From contig JAPLNJ010000291.1 of assembly GCA_026692885.1 (NCBI GenBank), positions 1 to 22,552 of the forward strand: a stretch of DNA of 22,552 nucleotides. Direction: 5' to 3'. The notes beneath the pieces were generated by a model. It ran no database searches. It was given only the letters and a program-made list of their open reading frames with translations, and had not been told where the DNA came from. Origin of the DNA: Planctomycetota bacterium (GTDB taxonomy: Bacteria; Planctomycetota; Planctomycetia; Pirellulales; Pirellulaceae). Position numbers and translations under genes: made by a program. This document shows positions 14,055 to 21,831 of this stretch, piece by piece. How positions within the stretch are numbered: the first letter of the stretch is position 1; each line of letters begins with the position of its first letter.

Positions 14055-15572
14055 ATGCACACCAACTTGAGAAGACTGCTTGGCCTCGTGTTACTGGGCG
14101 TGTCGGTAACCTGGGCTGCTTCCGCGGCGCGGGCTCAGACGCCGACGCGCACCTGGACTTCGGTCGACGGCAAACGCACGCTGGAAGCCGAATTCGTGGA
14201 ATTCAAAGACCAAAAGCTCCGTCTGCGCAAGTCGGACGGAAAAGAGGTGTCGCTGTCGCTCTCCGCACTCAGCCCGGCGGATCGCGAATTCGTGCGAGAG
14301 GAAATGCAGCGGAGAAGGAAGACGACCGCTTCCGCTACGCCGGGCAAGGCGGCGAAGGGCGTCGCTGTGGGTGAGTGGCCGCGCTGGCGCGGCCCGAATA
14401 TCGACGGCAAGTCGCAGGAAACCGGACTGCTGAAGGAATGGCCCGAGCAGGGTCCACCGCTGGTCTGGCAGGTCGAAGGTCTGGGCACCGGCTTCGGCGG
14501 ACCGTCCGTCACGGGCGGCAACATCTTCGTCATGGGACGGCGCGACGGGAAGGATCACATCCTGGCCATGAACGTGACGGATGGATCGAACCAGTGGGCT
14601 TCGCTTGCGGGTCCGGGGAGTCGTGAACGCGGGCCGAATTGCACCCCGACGGTCGACGGGAATCTGGTGTATGGCATCACCATTGATGGCGACCTGCTGT
14701 GCGCTCAGGTCGCCACGGGCAAGGAAGTCTGGCGCAAGAACTTCGCGAAAGACTTCGGCGGCAAAATGATGTCCGGGTGGGGCTATAGCGAGTCACCCTT
14801 GGTCGACGGCAACCTGCTGGTCTGCACCCCCGGCGGCGACAAAGCCATCCTGGCGGCGATGGACAAACGCACGGGCAAGCTGGCGTGGACCACGCCCATG
14901 CCCTACGGCGGAAGTCACGGGCAGGATGGCGCCGGTTACTCCTCGATCGTGATCAGCCAAGCGGCCGGTGTGAAACAGTATGTGACCTTGGTCGGCCGCG
15001 GTGTGATCGGTGTGGCGGCGGACACCGGTCGTCTGCTGTGGCACTACGAGCGGATCACCAACGGCACCGCAGCCATCCCCACGTGCATTGTCAGCGGCGA
15101 TTACGTGTTCTGCTCCAGCGGCTACGGAGATGGCGGCACAGCGCTGCTGAAGTTGAGCGGCGGGCGCGGTGGTGTGGACGCTAAAGAGGTCTACTACAAA
15201 CCCGCCAACGACGTGCAGAATCACCACGGTGGCATGATCCTACTGGATGACTACATCTATATGGGCAACAAGCACAACGACGGTTTTCCCTTGTGCCTGA
15301 ACATGAAATCGGGTGAGGACGCCTGGCGGCCCGGCCGCGGTCCAGGCAGCGGCTCGGCAGCCGTCGCCTACGCGGATGGGAATCTCTACTTCCGTTATCA
15401 AAACGGGATCATGGCGCTGATCGAAGCCACGCCCCAGAAGTACAACTTGAAGAGCAGCTTCAAATTGCCCTCGGTGCGGGCCGAGAGTTGGCCGCATCCG
15501 GTGATTGCCGACGGCAAACTGTACCTCCGTGACCAGGAAGTCCTGATGTGCTTCGACATCAAGGCGAAATGA
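14055..15572 (+). CDS. Secreted SHD1-domain PQQ-like beta-propeller protein
   Basis: A 505-aa protein with AAGGAG 8-9 nt before the ATG. Residues 1-28 form a signal peptide (RRLLGLVLLGVSVTWAASAA, cleavage near ARAQ). Residues 32-75 are an SLA1-homology-1 domain (RTWTSVDGKRTLEAEFVEFK, then SLSLSALSPADREFV), common in planctomycete secreted proteins. From about 108 (WPRWRGPNIDGKS) to the end are PQQ/quinoprotein-like propeller blades, such as LLCAQVATGKEVWR, ILAAMDKRTGKLAW and VIGVAADTGRLLWHYE. Many such proteins lack a bound PQQ cofactor and act as scaffolds, so enzymatic activity is not implied. It converges with the lipoprotein gene, with one base between the stop codons. Confidence 0.92.
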   Translation: MHTNLRRLLGLVLLGVSVTWAASAARAQTPTRTWTSVDGKRTLEAEFVEFKDQKLRLRKSDGKEVSLSLSALSPADREFVREEMQRRRKTTASATPGKAAKGVAVGEWPRWRGPNIDGKSQETGLLKEWPEQGPPLVWQVEGLGTGFGGPSVTGGNIFVMGRRDGKDHILAMNVTDGSNQWASLAGPGSRERGPNCTPTVDGNLVYGITIDGDLLCAQVATGKEVWRKNFAKDFGGKMMSGWGYSESPLVDGNLLVCTPGGDKAILAAMDKRTGKLAWTTPMPYGGSHGQDGAGYSSIVISQAAGVKQYVTLVGRGVIGVAADTGRLLWHYERITNGTAAIPTCIVSGDYVFCSSGYGDGGTALLKLSGGRGGVDAKEVYYKPANDVQNHHGGMILLDDYIYMGNKHNDGFPLCLNMKSGEDAWRPGRGPGSGSAAVAYADGNLYFRYQNGIMALIEATPQKYNLKSSFKLPSVRAESWPHPVIADGKLYLRDQEVLMCFDIKAK

Positions 15573-15573
15573 C

Positions 15574-16254
15574 CTACTTCACTTGGAGCGTCTTCAGGAA
15601 GGCCCGGAAGGCTTCGCCCTGGGCGTCCATCGTCTTTTCCGGCCCGTAGGCTTTGACGAAATACAGCTGGCCCTTGACCGGAATGATTGCGCCCAGCATG
15701 CGATAGCCTTCCCGCTCGACACCGGGGGCAAAGGGGCCAGCTTGGTCGCTGTACTTGCCCGTGAAATCGACCACGGTCACTGTGACCCCGCCCAACTCGA
15801 CTTCGTCCTTGGTCTCTTTCTGCGGCTTGTCGACGAACTGCGTGCGCCAGCGGTCGATGTTTTCCTTGACGCTGCCGCCGGCAGAACTCACCGTCAGCCG
15901 TCCGTCCTGCGAATCGCCTTCGGCTTTCGGCAACGCAAATTCGGCGATGAGCATGGAGCTCCGCGGCTGCTTCCGCACCCATTTCTCCGGCGCCGAGAGG
16001 CGCAGCGCGTCGGTGTCCACGTCCGGGCCGGTCGGTACGGGCGCGGCGGCTCCCGCGTGCGCCTCCAGAGCAGCAAGTTCCGGTGAGGCGGCAGTGCCGT
16101 GCGCGGCGCCCACGTCTTTCTCCCCAGGGGGAGCCGCCTCGTTCTGGGACTTCGGTGTGGTCCCCTCCCGCTTCGTCGGTTGATACGACTCACCGCAGCC
16201 CACACAGAACACCGTCGCCATCAAGAGCCCGCTAGCCAGGCACGTACGAACCAT
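15574..16254 (-). CDS. Putative lipoprotein, hypothetical
   Basis: A 226-aa protein. I choose the ATG at 16254 (MVRTCLASGLLMATVFCVGC) because it has AAGGAAAG upstream and puts a hydrophobic signal right at the start; the frame extends to 16299 with charged residues. The signal ends in CVGC, a weak lipobox, so lipid attachment at Cys20 is likely but not certain. A disordered Pro/Ala/Thr-rich linker follows. The folded part (LRLSAPEKWVRKQPRSSMLI to the end, including GGVTVTVVDFTGKYSDQAG) resembles planctomycete envelope proteins of unknown function. It is probably an envelope-attached protein. It is convergent with the SHD1-PQQ gene. Confidence 0.75.
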   Translation of the reverse strand: MVRTCLASGLLMATVFCVGCGESYQPTKREGTTPKSQNEAAPPGEKDVGAAHGTAASPELAALEAHAGAAAPVPTGPDVDTDALRLSAPEKWVRKQPRSSMLIAEFALPKAEGDSQDGRLTVSSAGGSVKENIDRWRTQFVDKPQKETKDEVELGGVTVTVVDFTGKYSDQAGPFAPGVEREGYRMLGAIIPVKGQLYFVKAYGPEKTMDAQGEAFRAFLKTLQVK

Positions 16255-16602
16255 GTCATCTTTCCTTTCGCAATTGTTCCCGTCTTCACCTGCGCCCACC
16301 GCGCCCTTCGATAGTCTCTGGCGAGCGTCCGCTGGCTGCTGCCGAGCCCCGCGGCAGACAAGCCGTCAGGGGGCTGACGCTCGACGCATTGGATAGGTCC
16401 ACGGGGCGCCACATTGCGGCCAACGTAGCAGGCCAGATGGAATTTGTCTAGCGAGTTACCTTGATGTGCCGGTCGGGGCGAATGCTCGCGACGTGCCAAC
16501 GGCGGAGATTTCCCTGAACCGCGAACTGTCAAACGTCGATAACGCGTGGTTAGGACAGGTGCGGTAGGACCGCGATTACAAACCGAGTTGAGGTAGCATC
16601 CG
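16255..16602. other. 348-bp divergent intergenic region with small hairpins
   Basis: It lies between the leftward lipoprotein gene and the rightward 121-aa gene and must hold both promoters, though none is clear. Two small adjacent hairpins are seen: CTGCCG/CGGCAG at 16339-16357 and CGTCAG/CTGACG at 16364-16379. The paired layout looks like a REP-type intergenic repeat. Confidence 0.5.
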
Positions 16603-16968
16603 ATGGCACAGCACACGTATCGAGTGGTCACCCGCGCAAGTGACGGAACGCTGCGGATTCGGGATTTCGACACGGAAGAACACCTGCTCAAGACCCATAC
16701 GCAGATCGGCATCGACGACTGCAGCACCGATCTCACGCTCCGCGGCAAGCCGGTATTTCGCGGCATGATCGGTCCGATCCCGGACGGGAAAAACGTCGCG
16801 CGCTACGAGTCGCCGGAAGTCTTCGAGATGCTGACGAAGGAGTGGAGTAACGCCGCACCCAAGCGCCGGCGCCGCCGCTCCTCGATCCAGATCGATCAGG
16901 CCCACTCGGAACCCCCCGCGCCCCAGGGCTCGCTGGACATCGTCCCGCACCCCCATGTGACTTCTTAG
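16603..16968 (+). CDS. Hypothetical protein, 121 aa
   Basis: The ATG at 16603 has GAGGTAG about 9 nt upstream. The N-terminal two thirds look folded, with alternating strands and helices (MAQHTYRVVTRASDGTLRIR, FDTEEHLLKTHTQIGIDDCS, VARYESPEVFEMLTKEW). The C-terminus is basic then Pro-rich (KRRRRRSS, EPPAPQ) and probably disordered. There is no signal peptide, membrane segment or catalytic motif. The ORF has protein-like composition and a good start, so I think it is real, but the function is unknown. It stands alone between repeat-rich intergenic regions. Confidence 0.7.
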   Translation: MAQHTYRVVTRASDGTLRIRDFDTEEHLLKTHTQIGIDDCSTDLTLRGKPVFRGMIGPIPDGKNVARYESPEVFEMLTKEWSNAAPKRRRRRSSIQIDQAHSEPPAPQGSLDIVPHPHVTS

Positions 16969-17083
16969 CCCGTAGGGTGGGCCAAGGGATCGCAACATCT
17001 TGGTGGGCCTTCGCTAGCCGTCCCCGCCGTATTTCCTAGCACCAAACGGTTTTCGGGGTTGTCGGTGTCAAGCATGGGGTTTT

Positions 17084-17196
17084 AGGCGAGCGGCAGGAAA
17101 TAACTTACCCGTAGGTCGGCCTTTCCAGGCCGATCGGGACGGTCTTGGAAGACCATCCTACATTAAATTGGGTACGTTATTTCCTGCCGCTCGCCT
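17084..17196. repeat. Nested palindrome D (outer IR with an inner GTAGG...CCTAC hairpin unit)
   Basis: Outer arms of 27 nt (17084-17110 and 17170-17196, starting AGGCGAGCGGCAGGAAATAA) pair with one mismatch. Between them lies a GTAGG...CCTAC unit (17111-17161) containing two small hairpins (TCGGCCT/AGGCCGA and GGTCTT/AAGACC). Confidence 0.8.
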
Positions 17197-17225
17197 TACG
17201 GTTTCGCAGAGACGGACCGCCAGCT

Positions 17226-17321
17226 GGGGTCAGACGTACAGATTTCAGTTTTCGCGGGTAGAAGGCTTTCCCTAAGCTTGGGCACACGACCGCGAAAACT
17301 GAAATCTGTACGTCTGACCCC
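17226..17321. repeat. 96-bp palindromic element, copy B (32-32-32 layout)
   Basis: Perfect 32-nt arms (17226-17257 and 17290-17321, starting GGGGTCAGACGTACAG) around a 32-nt spacer. The element sits at the centre of an outer imperfect inverted repeat of 19 nt (17198-17216 and 17333-17351, two mismatches). It belongs to the same family as copies A and C. Confidence 0.9.
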
Positions 17322-17429
17322 TTGTTTCACGCTCCGTCTCTGCTGAACCGTTAAGTCTCATGCTTTGCGCGCAGGGGCCAAAATACCGTTTGGTGCTGGT
17401 GCGACGAAGCAACGACGTTTAGCATAGCG

Positions 17430-17569
17430 ACCGCGGTCTTTGAAGTTTCGCTATCATGTTTTCGCGGCGTTTGTTGTAGGTTGGGTCTCCGACCCGACCT
17501 CAGAAACATCGAAAAAGGACGGGTCGGGAGACCCATCCTACGAAAATGCGCAACTTCAAAGACCGCGGT
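17430..17569. repeat. Nested palindrome E (outer IR with an inner GTAGG...CCTAC unit)
   Basis: Outer 18-nt perfect arms ACCGCGGTCTTTGAAGTT at 17430-17447 and its complement at 17552-17569. Inside is a GTAGG...CCTAC unit (17476-17541) with its own arms (GGGTCTCCGACCCG and CGGGTCGGGAGACCC). The architecture matches nested palindrome D. Confidence 0.85.
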
Positions 17570-17650
17570 TCATTCGGGAACACGGCAGGCTCGGTCCACC
17601 CTCCCAGATCGGTGACACCGACCGCTACGCCTGTTTCGATCGCCGCGCGT

Positions 17651-17660
17651 GGTATAAGAT
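17651..17660 (+). promoter_or_regulatory. Possible extended -10 promoter element before the Uma2 gene
   Basis: GTGGTATAAGAT contains TGnTATAAG, close to an extended -10 box, about 56 nt upstream of the ATG at 17716. No clear -35 box is seen, so this is only a candidate. Confidence 0.3.
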
Positions 17661-17715
17661 AAATTGCCTACGTGCTTCAAGATACTGGCCCCTTGGTTTC
17701 CGATTGGGCGCCCTG

Positions 17716-18450
17716 ATGGCTACCGACATCCGCTTGACCGAGACTGCGCCGCTGCTGACGCCGGAACTGCGTCCGTACGTTGATCACTTGGTGACGGAAG
17801 ATGAGACGCCTGTGGACAATATCTTTTCGGAGAAGCAGCGGCGGCTGTTGACCGAGCCGCTGTTCAGTTCCTGGGTTCACCCGCTTCATGGGCGCAGCTT
17901 TGTGGCCCTGGCGAACGTCGGCTTGTTCTACACCGTCCGCCGCCCACCCTACGTGCCGGACATGTTGTTGAGCCTGGATGTCGAGTTGCCGACGGATGTG
18001 CATCCCAAGCCGTTCCGTTCGTGTTTTCTTTGGGAATACGGCAAGCCGCCCGACGTCGTCGTCGAAATCGTCTCGAATCTGGAGGGCGGCGAAGACACGG
18101 CGAAGCTTGTCGGCTATGCCCGAATCGGCGTCCCCTACTACGTGATTCTCGATCACGAGCGTCTGCTGAGCGATCGGCCGTTACGTGTGTTTCGGCGGGA
18201 ATCGGTGGCCTATCAGGAAATGGCCGAACCGTTTTGGCTGCCTGGCGTGAAACTGGGCTTGCGACTCTGGCACGGCCGCTATGAAGACCTGGACAACACG
18301 TGGCTACGTTGGGTTGACGAGCAAGGCCGGCCCCTGCCGTCGGGTGCGGAACGCGCGGAGCTCGAGGCCCGGCGCGCGGAGCTCGAGGCCCGGCGAGCCG
18401 AGCGTTTGACGGACCAATTGCGGCGTCTGGGCGCCGAGCCGGAAGTCTGA
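17716..18450 (+). CDS. Uma2-family endonuclease (DUF820-type)
   Basis: A 244-aa protein with a PD-(D/E)xK nuclease core: YVPDML (PD at 81-82), DVVVEIVS (E117 as the acidic residue of the ExV motif), then K130 in EDTAKLVGYARIGVPYYVIL. Uma2 proteins are abundant in planctomycetes and cyanobacteria. Their biological role is unsettled; many are thought to be mobile or defence-linked nucleases. I start at the ATG at 17716 (MATDIRLTET); the longer frame reads through palindrome E. The C-terminus is a short coiled coil from a 21-bp tandem repeat (AELEARR twice). The NACHT gene follows 57 nt later on the same strand, so co-transcription is possible. Confidence 0.88.
   Translation: MATDIRLTETAPLLTPELRPYVDHLVTEDETPVDNIFSEKQRRLLTEPLFSSWVHPLHGRSFVALANVGLFYTVRRPPYVPDMLLSLDVELPTDVHPKPFRSCFLWEYGKPPDVVVEIVSNLEGGEDTAKLVGYARIGVPYYVILDHERLLSDRPLRVFRRESVAYQEMAEPFWLPGVKLGLRLWHGRYEDLDNTWLRWVDEQGRPLPSGAERAELEARRAELEARRAERLTDQLRRLGAEPEV
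18352..18402 (+). repeat. 21-bp tandem repeat at the Uma2 C-terminus
   Basis: Two identical 21-bp units (18352-18372, 18373-18393) and a degenerate partial third, encoding the heptad AELEARR. The copy number keeps the reading frame, so slippage would lengthen or shorten the coiled coil. Confidence 0.9.
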
Positions 18451-18507
18451 GGTCGTGGACGCTCCCGCGGCGACAATCCAGGTAATCTAGCGTCCGGAGA
18501 CCACTCC

Positions 18508-21500
18508 ATGAACGCCACTCGCAACGCAGACGCGATTCCGCGCGTGTTCATTTCCTCGACCGTCGAGGACCTGCGGGCGTACCGTGAGGCGGCTAAGGAA
18601 GCCGCCCTGGGGGCCGAGCTGCTGCCGCGCATGCTGGAGTACTTCCCCGCCTCGGGCGACCGTCTGCCCGTGGATTGCTGTCTGCAGGAAGTCGCGGACT
18701 GCGATCTGACCATCGTGATCGTGGCTCATCGCTACGGTTGGATCCCGACCGGTCAAACGCCAGGCGAGGCGAAGAGCATTACCCGGCTGGAAGTCGATCA
18801 GGCAATCGCCTGTGGCCAGGAAGTCCTGGCCTTCCTGGTGGACGATAAGCAGCCTTGGCCCGAGGACCAGCGCGAAGAGAGCTCGCTGCTCGCCGCCATT
18901 CGCGCCGGCAAGGCAACTGGGAGACAATTGAAGGCCGTGCAAGAGAACGTCGAGCGGCTGAAGGACTTCAAGGACTGGCTCAGCGGTCGCAACATCCGCG
19001 CTTTCTTCACCACGCCCGAACATCTGCGGCGGCTGGTGAGCGAGGCCCTGTCGGGCTGGCGCAAACGGAACATGGCCCCGGCTGCGGCCCAACTCCACCT
19101 CGCTCCGTCGGATCCCACCCGCTACCTGGAATCGCTCCGCGAGCAGACATCGCACATCGACATTCGCGGGCTGCAAGTCGGCACAGGCCGTGTCCACCGG
19201 TTCCCGATCGAAGACTTGTTCATCTCGCTGACCACCGCCGCCCGCCCGCTGCCGAAAGACGAGACGGACGCCGACGATCCTGAGCGGATCGCGTCGCGTC
19301 TTGCGGAATCCTGCGCGGCGCTCCCCTTGCAGGCCGCTCTGCAGCACGACCGTCTGCTGGTTGTGGGCGATCCGGGGATGGGCAAGACGACCTTCGTGCG
19401 CCGCGTCGCTTACGCACTGTGCCAGACGCGATTGGGCGAGACGCCGGACGCCGCGCAAACCCGCCTGGGCGTGGCCGACCGCACCTTTCCCGTCCTGCTG
19501 CGGCTGAACGAACTGGCCCAACACCTGGGCCGTTGCCGCACCCAAGCCGGGGCCCCGGCCACCGCGACCGCGGCGGCCTGGCTGCCGTACTTCCTGGCCG
19601 CCGTCAGCGCCGACAGCAGTTGGGGGCTGGACGAAACCTTCTTCCGTCGGCAACTGGAAGGCGGCCTGTGTACCGTGCTGCTGGACGGTCTGGACGAAGC
19701 GCCGGACCGGATCATCCGGGAGCAGTTGTGCACCCTGATCGACCAGGCCGCGATGGCCTATCGCGGCTGCCGCTGGGTGGTCACCAGCCGGCCGGCTGCC
19801 AACGCCGGTGCGGCGGTGTTACCCACCTTCACCCACGCGGAGATCGACCCTTTAAGCGATGCGGCGATCGAGACGTTCCTGTCCCGCTGGTGTGCGGCCT
19901 TGTATGCCGACAGCCCCGACTCGGCCAGCCAGCACTTGGCCGAGTTGCTGGAGGCCCTGCGCGCCCGGCCCGACATCCGCCGCATGGCCCGCAATCCGGT
20001 GATGCTGACCGCCTTGGCCGTCGTGCATTGGAACGAGCGGCGGCTGCCCGAACAGCGGGCCGAACTGTACGAATCGATTATCCGCTGGCTGTCGCGTTCG
20101 CGCGAGCAGCGGCCGGGACGGGAGAAGGCCGAGCGGACGGTACAGTTGCTGCAGGAACTGGCGTTGGCCATGCAGAACCATCCGGAGGGCCTCCGCACCC
20201 AGGTGCCCAAACGCTGGGCCGCCGAACGTTTGGCCCCCGCCTGGGCTGCGGGCGGCCAATCCGCCACCGACGCGATCGACACGGCCCAGCAGTTCCTGGA
20301 AGCCGAGGAGTTGGACAGCGGCATCGTGGTGGCTCGCGGCAGCGAGCTGCAATTCTGGCACCGCACGTTCCAGGAATTCCTGGCTGCCCGGGCCATCGCC
20401 GGCCGTACGGACGAAGGCCAGCGGCAGCTGCTGTGGGGACCGCCGCCCCGGCTGTACGCCCCGGAGTGGCGCGAAGTCGTGCTGTTGCTGTCCGGCATCC
20501 TGCACCAGCACGGCCCGGACAAGGTCGACGCGCTGGTGGGAAGCCTGATCGCCGAGGTCTGGCCGGACGGGGAACTGGCGGCCCAGGCCCGTTGCGTCGG
20601 GCTGCTGGGCGCGATCCTCCGCGACCTCACGCCGCTGGCCTACGAAGTGAAGCACGCCGTCTATCCGGACCTGCGCCACCGCGTGCTGGCCATTTTCGAC
20701 CGCCAGCGCAGCCCAAGCGTGCCGATCGAAGTGCGGATCGCCGCGGCCGATGCGCTCGGACAAACCGGCGACCCGCAGATGGACCACCGCCGCGCCGACT
20801 ATTGGATCGAAATCCCGGCCGGTGAGTTTTGGATGGGGGCGCAGAAAAAGGACCCGCAGCAGCGGAACTTTGATTCAGAAGCGTACGACGACCAGTGGGA
20901 CGAATCGCCCGTCCATGCTGTGCCGCTGGAAACATTTCAGATCGCCCGTTACCCCATCACTGTAGGCCAGTTTCAGCAGTTCTTCGACCACGGCGGCTAC
21001 GAGCAGCCGCGCTGGTGGGATTCCGCCGTGTTCGGCCAGTTCAAGGAGCCGAACGACTGGGACAAACAGTTGCCGTTTCCCAGCCGCCCGGTGACCGGCG
21101 TCAGTTGGCACGAGGCGTCGGCGTTCGCGGCCTGGCTGGGCTGTCGGCTGCCGACCGAAGCGGAATGGGAACGGGCGGCGCGCGGAACGGACGGACGTAA
21201 GTACCCCTGGGGCAGTGAACCGGCGAACGAAACGCGGTTGAATTTCGCCGGTAAGATTGGTCATGTGACGCCGGTGGGAATCTACCCGCTGGGGAATACA
21301 CCGGAAGAGATCAGCGAATTGGCGGGGAACGTGTGGGAATGGTGTGCCGACTGGTACGGCAAGTACGAGGACGCTATCGAGCATAATCCACGGGGTCCCG
21401 ACAAGGGCTCGGCCCGGGTTCTCCGGGGCGGTTCGTGGCGCTACCACGCGCGGGACTGCCGCTCCGCTTGCCGCAGCAGGCGCGATCCTGGCGTGCGGTC

Positions 21501-21543
21501 CCAGCGCTTCGGCTTTCGTGTGGCCGCAGTTCAGTCCAGGTGA
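18508..21543 (+). CDS. DUF4062-NACHT-FGE-fold protein (bacterial NLR-like sensor)
   Basis: A 1011-aa protein; GGAG lies 9 nt before the ATG. Residues 11-185 are a DUF4062 domain (PRVFISSTVEDLRAYREAA, then DLTIVIVAHRYGWIPTG), common at the N-terminus of NLR-like proteins and predicted to signal. Residues about 280-640 are a NACHT NTPase: Walker A GDPGMGKTT (287-295), Walker B LLDGLDEAPDR (391-401), and the typical HRTFQEFLAARAI. Residues 765-1011 are an FGE-sulfatase (C-type-lectin-like) domain: IPAGEFWMG, VSWHEASAFAAWLGCRLPTE, AEWERAARG, NVWEWCADW, LRGGSW. The first of the two Cys residues used by true formylglycine-generating enzymes appears to be replaced by Tyr, so this is probably a binding domain. 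The likely role is a cytoplasmic immune or signalling sensor that oligomerises with ATP. Confidence 0.92.
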   Translation: MNATRNADAIPRVFISSTVEDLRAYREAAKEAALGAELLPRMLEYFPASGDRLPVDCCLQEVADCDLTIVIVAHRYGWIPTGQTPGEAKSITRLEVDQAIACGQEVLAFLVDDKQPWPEDQREESSLLAAIRAGKATGRQLKAVQENVERLKDFKDWLSGRNIRAFFTTPEHLRRLVSEALSGWRKRNMAPAAAQLHLAPSDPTRYLESLREQTSHIDIRGLQVGTGRVHRFPIEDLFISLTTAARPLPKDETDADDPERIASRLAESCAALPLQAALQHDRLLVVGDPGMGKTTFVRRVAYALCQTRLGETPDAAQTRLGVADRTFPVLLRLNELAQHLGRCRTQAGAPATATAAAWLPYFLAAVSADSSWGLDETFFRRQLEGGLCTVLLDGLDEAPDRIIREQLCTLIDQAAMAYRGCRWVVTSRPAANAGAAVLPTFTHAEIDPLSDAAIETFLSRWCAALYADSPDSASQHLAELLEALRARPDIRRMARNPVMLTALAVVHWNERRLPEQRAELYESIIRWLSRSREQRPGREKAERTVQLLQELALAMQNHPEGLRTQVPKRWAAERLAPAWAAGGQSATDAIDTAQQFLEAEELDSGIVVARGSELQFWHRTFQEFLAARAIAGRTDEGQRQLLWGPPPRLYAPEWREVVLLLSGILHQHGPDKVDALVGSLIAEVWPDGELAAQARCVGLLGAILRDLTPLAYEVKHAVYPDLRHRVLAIFDRQRSPSVPIEVRIAAADALGQTGDPQMDHRRADYWIEIPAGEFWMGAQKKDPQQRNFDSEAYDDQWDESPVHAVPLETFQIARYPITVGQFQQFFDHGGYEQPRWWDSAVFGQFKEPNDWDKQLPFPSRPVTGVSWHEASAFAAWLGCRLPTEAEWERAARGTDGRKYPWGSEPANETRLNFAGKIGHVTPVGIYPLGNTPEEISELAGNVWEWCADWYGKYEDAIEHNPRGPDKGSARVLRGGSWRYHARDCRSACRSRRDPGVRSQRFGFRVAAVQSR
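21433..21510 (+). other. Putative DGR-type variable region of the FGE-fold domain
   Basis: The codons after GGSW encode RYHARDCRSACRSRRDPGVR and then SQRFGFRV. Diversity-generating retroelement targets with this fold commonly have templates rich in AAC codons at these positions (GGSWNNN.RNCRSANR...GFR). Here many of them are NNC codons (CGC, TAC, CAC, GAC, TGC, AGC, TCC, TTC) reachable from AAC by adenine changes alone. High GC also favours C endings, and no reverse transcriptase is in the window, so this is a hypothesis. Confidence 0.4.
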
Positions 21544-21831
21544 GCGGTAGCGAGCGGAGCGAGAGCGGGTCTTACGAGCTGGAGGGACGACGGCGAGTAG
21601 CAGCGGTGTGAGGCACGAACACCGCGCGCGATATATTTTGCGACGTAATCTGGGGTCGGAACTGGCCCGTTCCTCGCTCACGCTTCGGGTTATTGTGAAC
21701 GCAAGGGCTCAGACGTACAGAATTCAAAATTGGCCGAGCCACGTCTTTGCCATTGGAGAGAACCCTGCCCGCCAATTTTGAATTCTGTACGTCTGAGCCC
21801 GGTCTGCACCCTAACCAGGGAGGAAGTCCCC
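21544..21831. other. Intergenic region with repeats between the NACHT and LamG genes
   Basis: It holds palindrome copy C and, at about 21671-21692, a half-copy of the hairpin arm seen at 13695-13870. The first 60 nt after the NACHT stop contain GCGAGCGGAGCGAGAGCGGG, a short direct-repeat stretch. No gene, template repeat or reverse transcriptase is visible here. Confidence 0.6.
21705..21800. repeat. 96-bp palindromic element, copy C (32-32-32 layout)
   Basis: Arms of 30 perfectly paired nt (21705-21734 and 21771-21800, starting GGGCTCAGACGTACAG). Extending the arms to 32 nt leaves a 32-nt spacer, the same total of 96 as copies A and B. The outer half of the arm matches copy B closely; the inner half (TTCAAAATTGGC) has diverged. 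It ends 32 nt before the next gene. Confidence 0.88.

Larger units (their letters stand above)
16969..17715. other. 747-bp intergenic repeat cluster, no credible gene
   Basis: It is occupied mostly by palindromes D, B and E, plus a GTAGGGTGGGCC string at about 16973 of the GTAGG repeat type. A frame extends the Uma2 gene upstream into palindrome E, but it is repeat-derived and I do not accept it. Confidence 0.7.

Noticed and set aside
13501..17351. Palindromes considered as a CRISPR array
   Set aside because: Copies are kilobases apart, palindromic over the whole length and lack regular short repeats or cas genes.
17440..17715. Upstream extension of the Uma2 gene by 92 codons
   Set aside because: The extension is encoded by nested palindrome E, and Uma2 proteins normally start near the ATG at 17716.
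21544..21704. DGR template repeat or reverse transcriptase after the NACHT gene
   Set aside because: No second copy of the variable region and no reverse transcriptase motif is present in the window.
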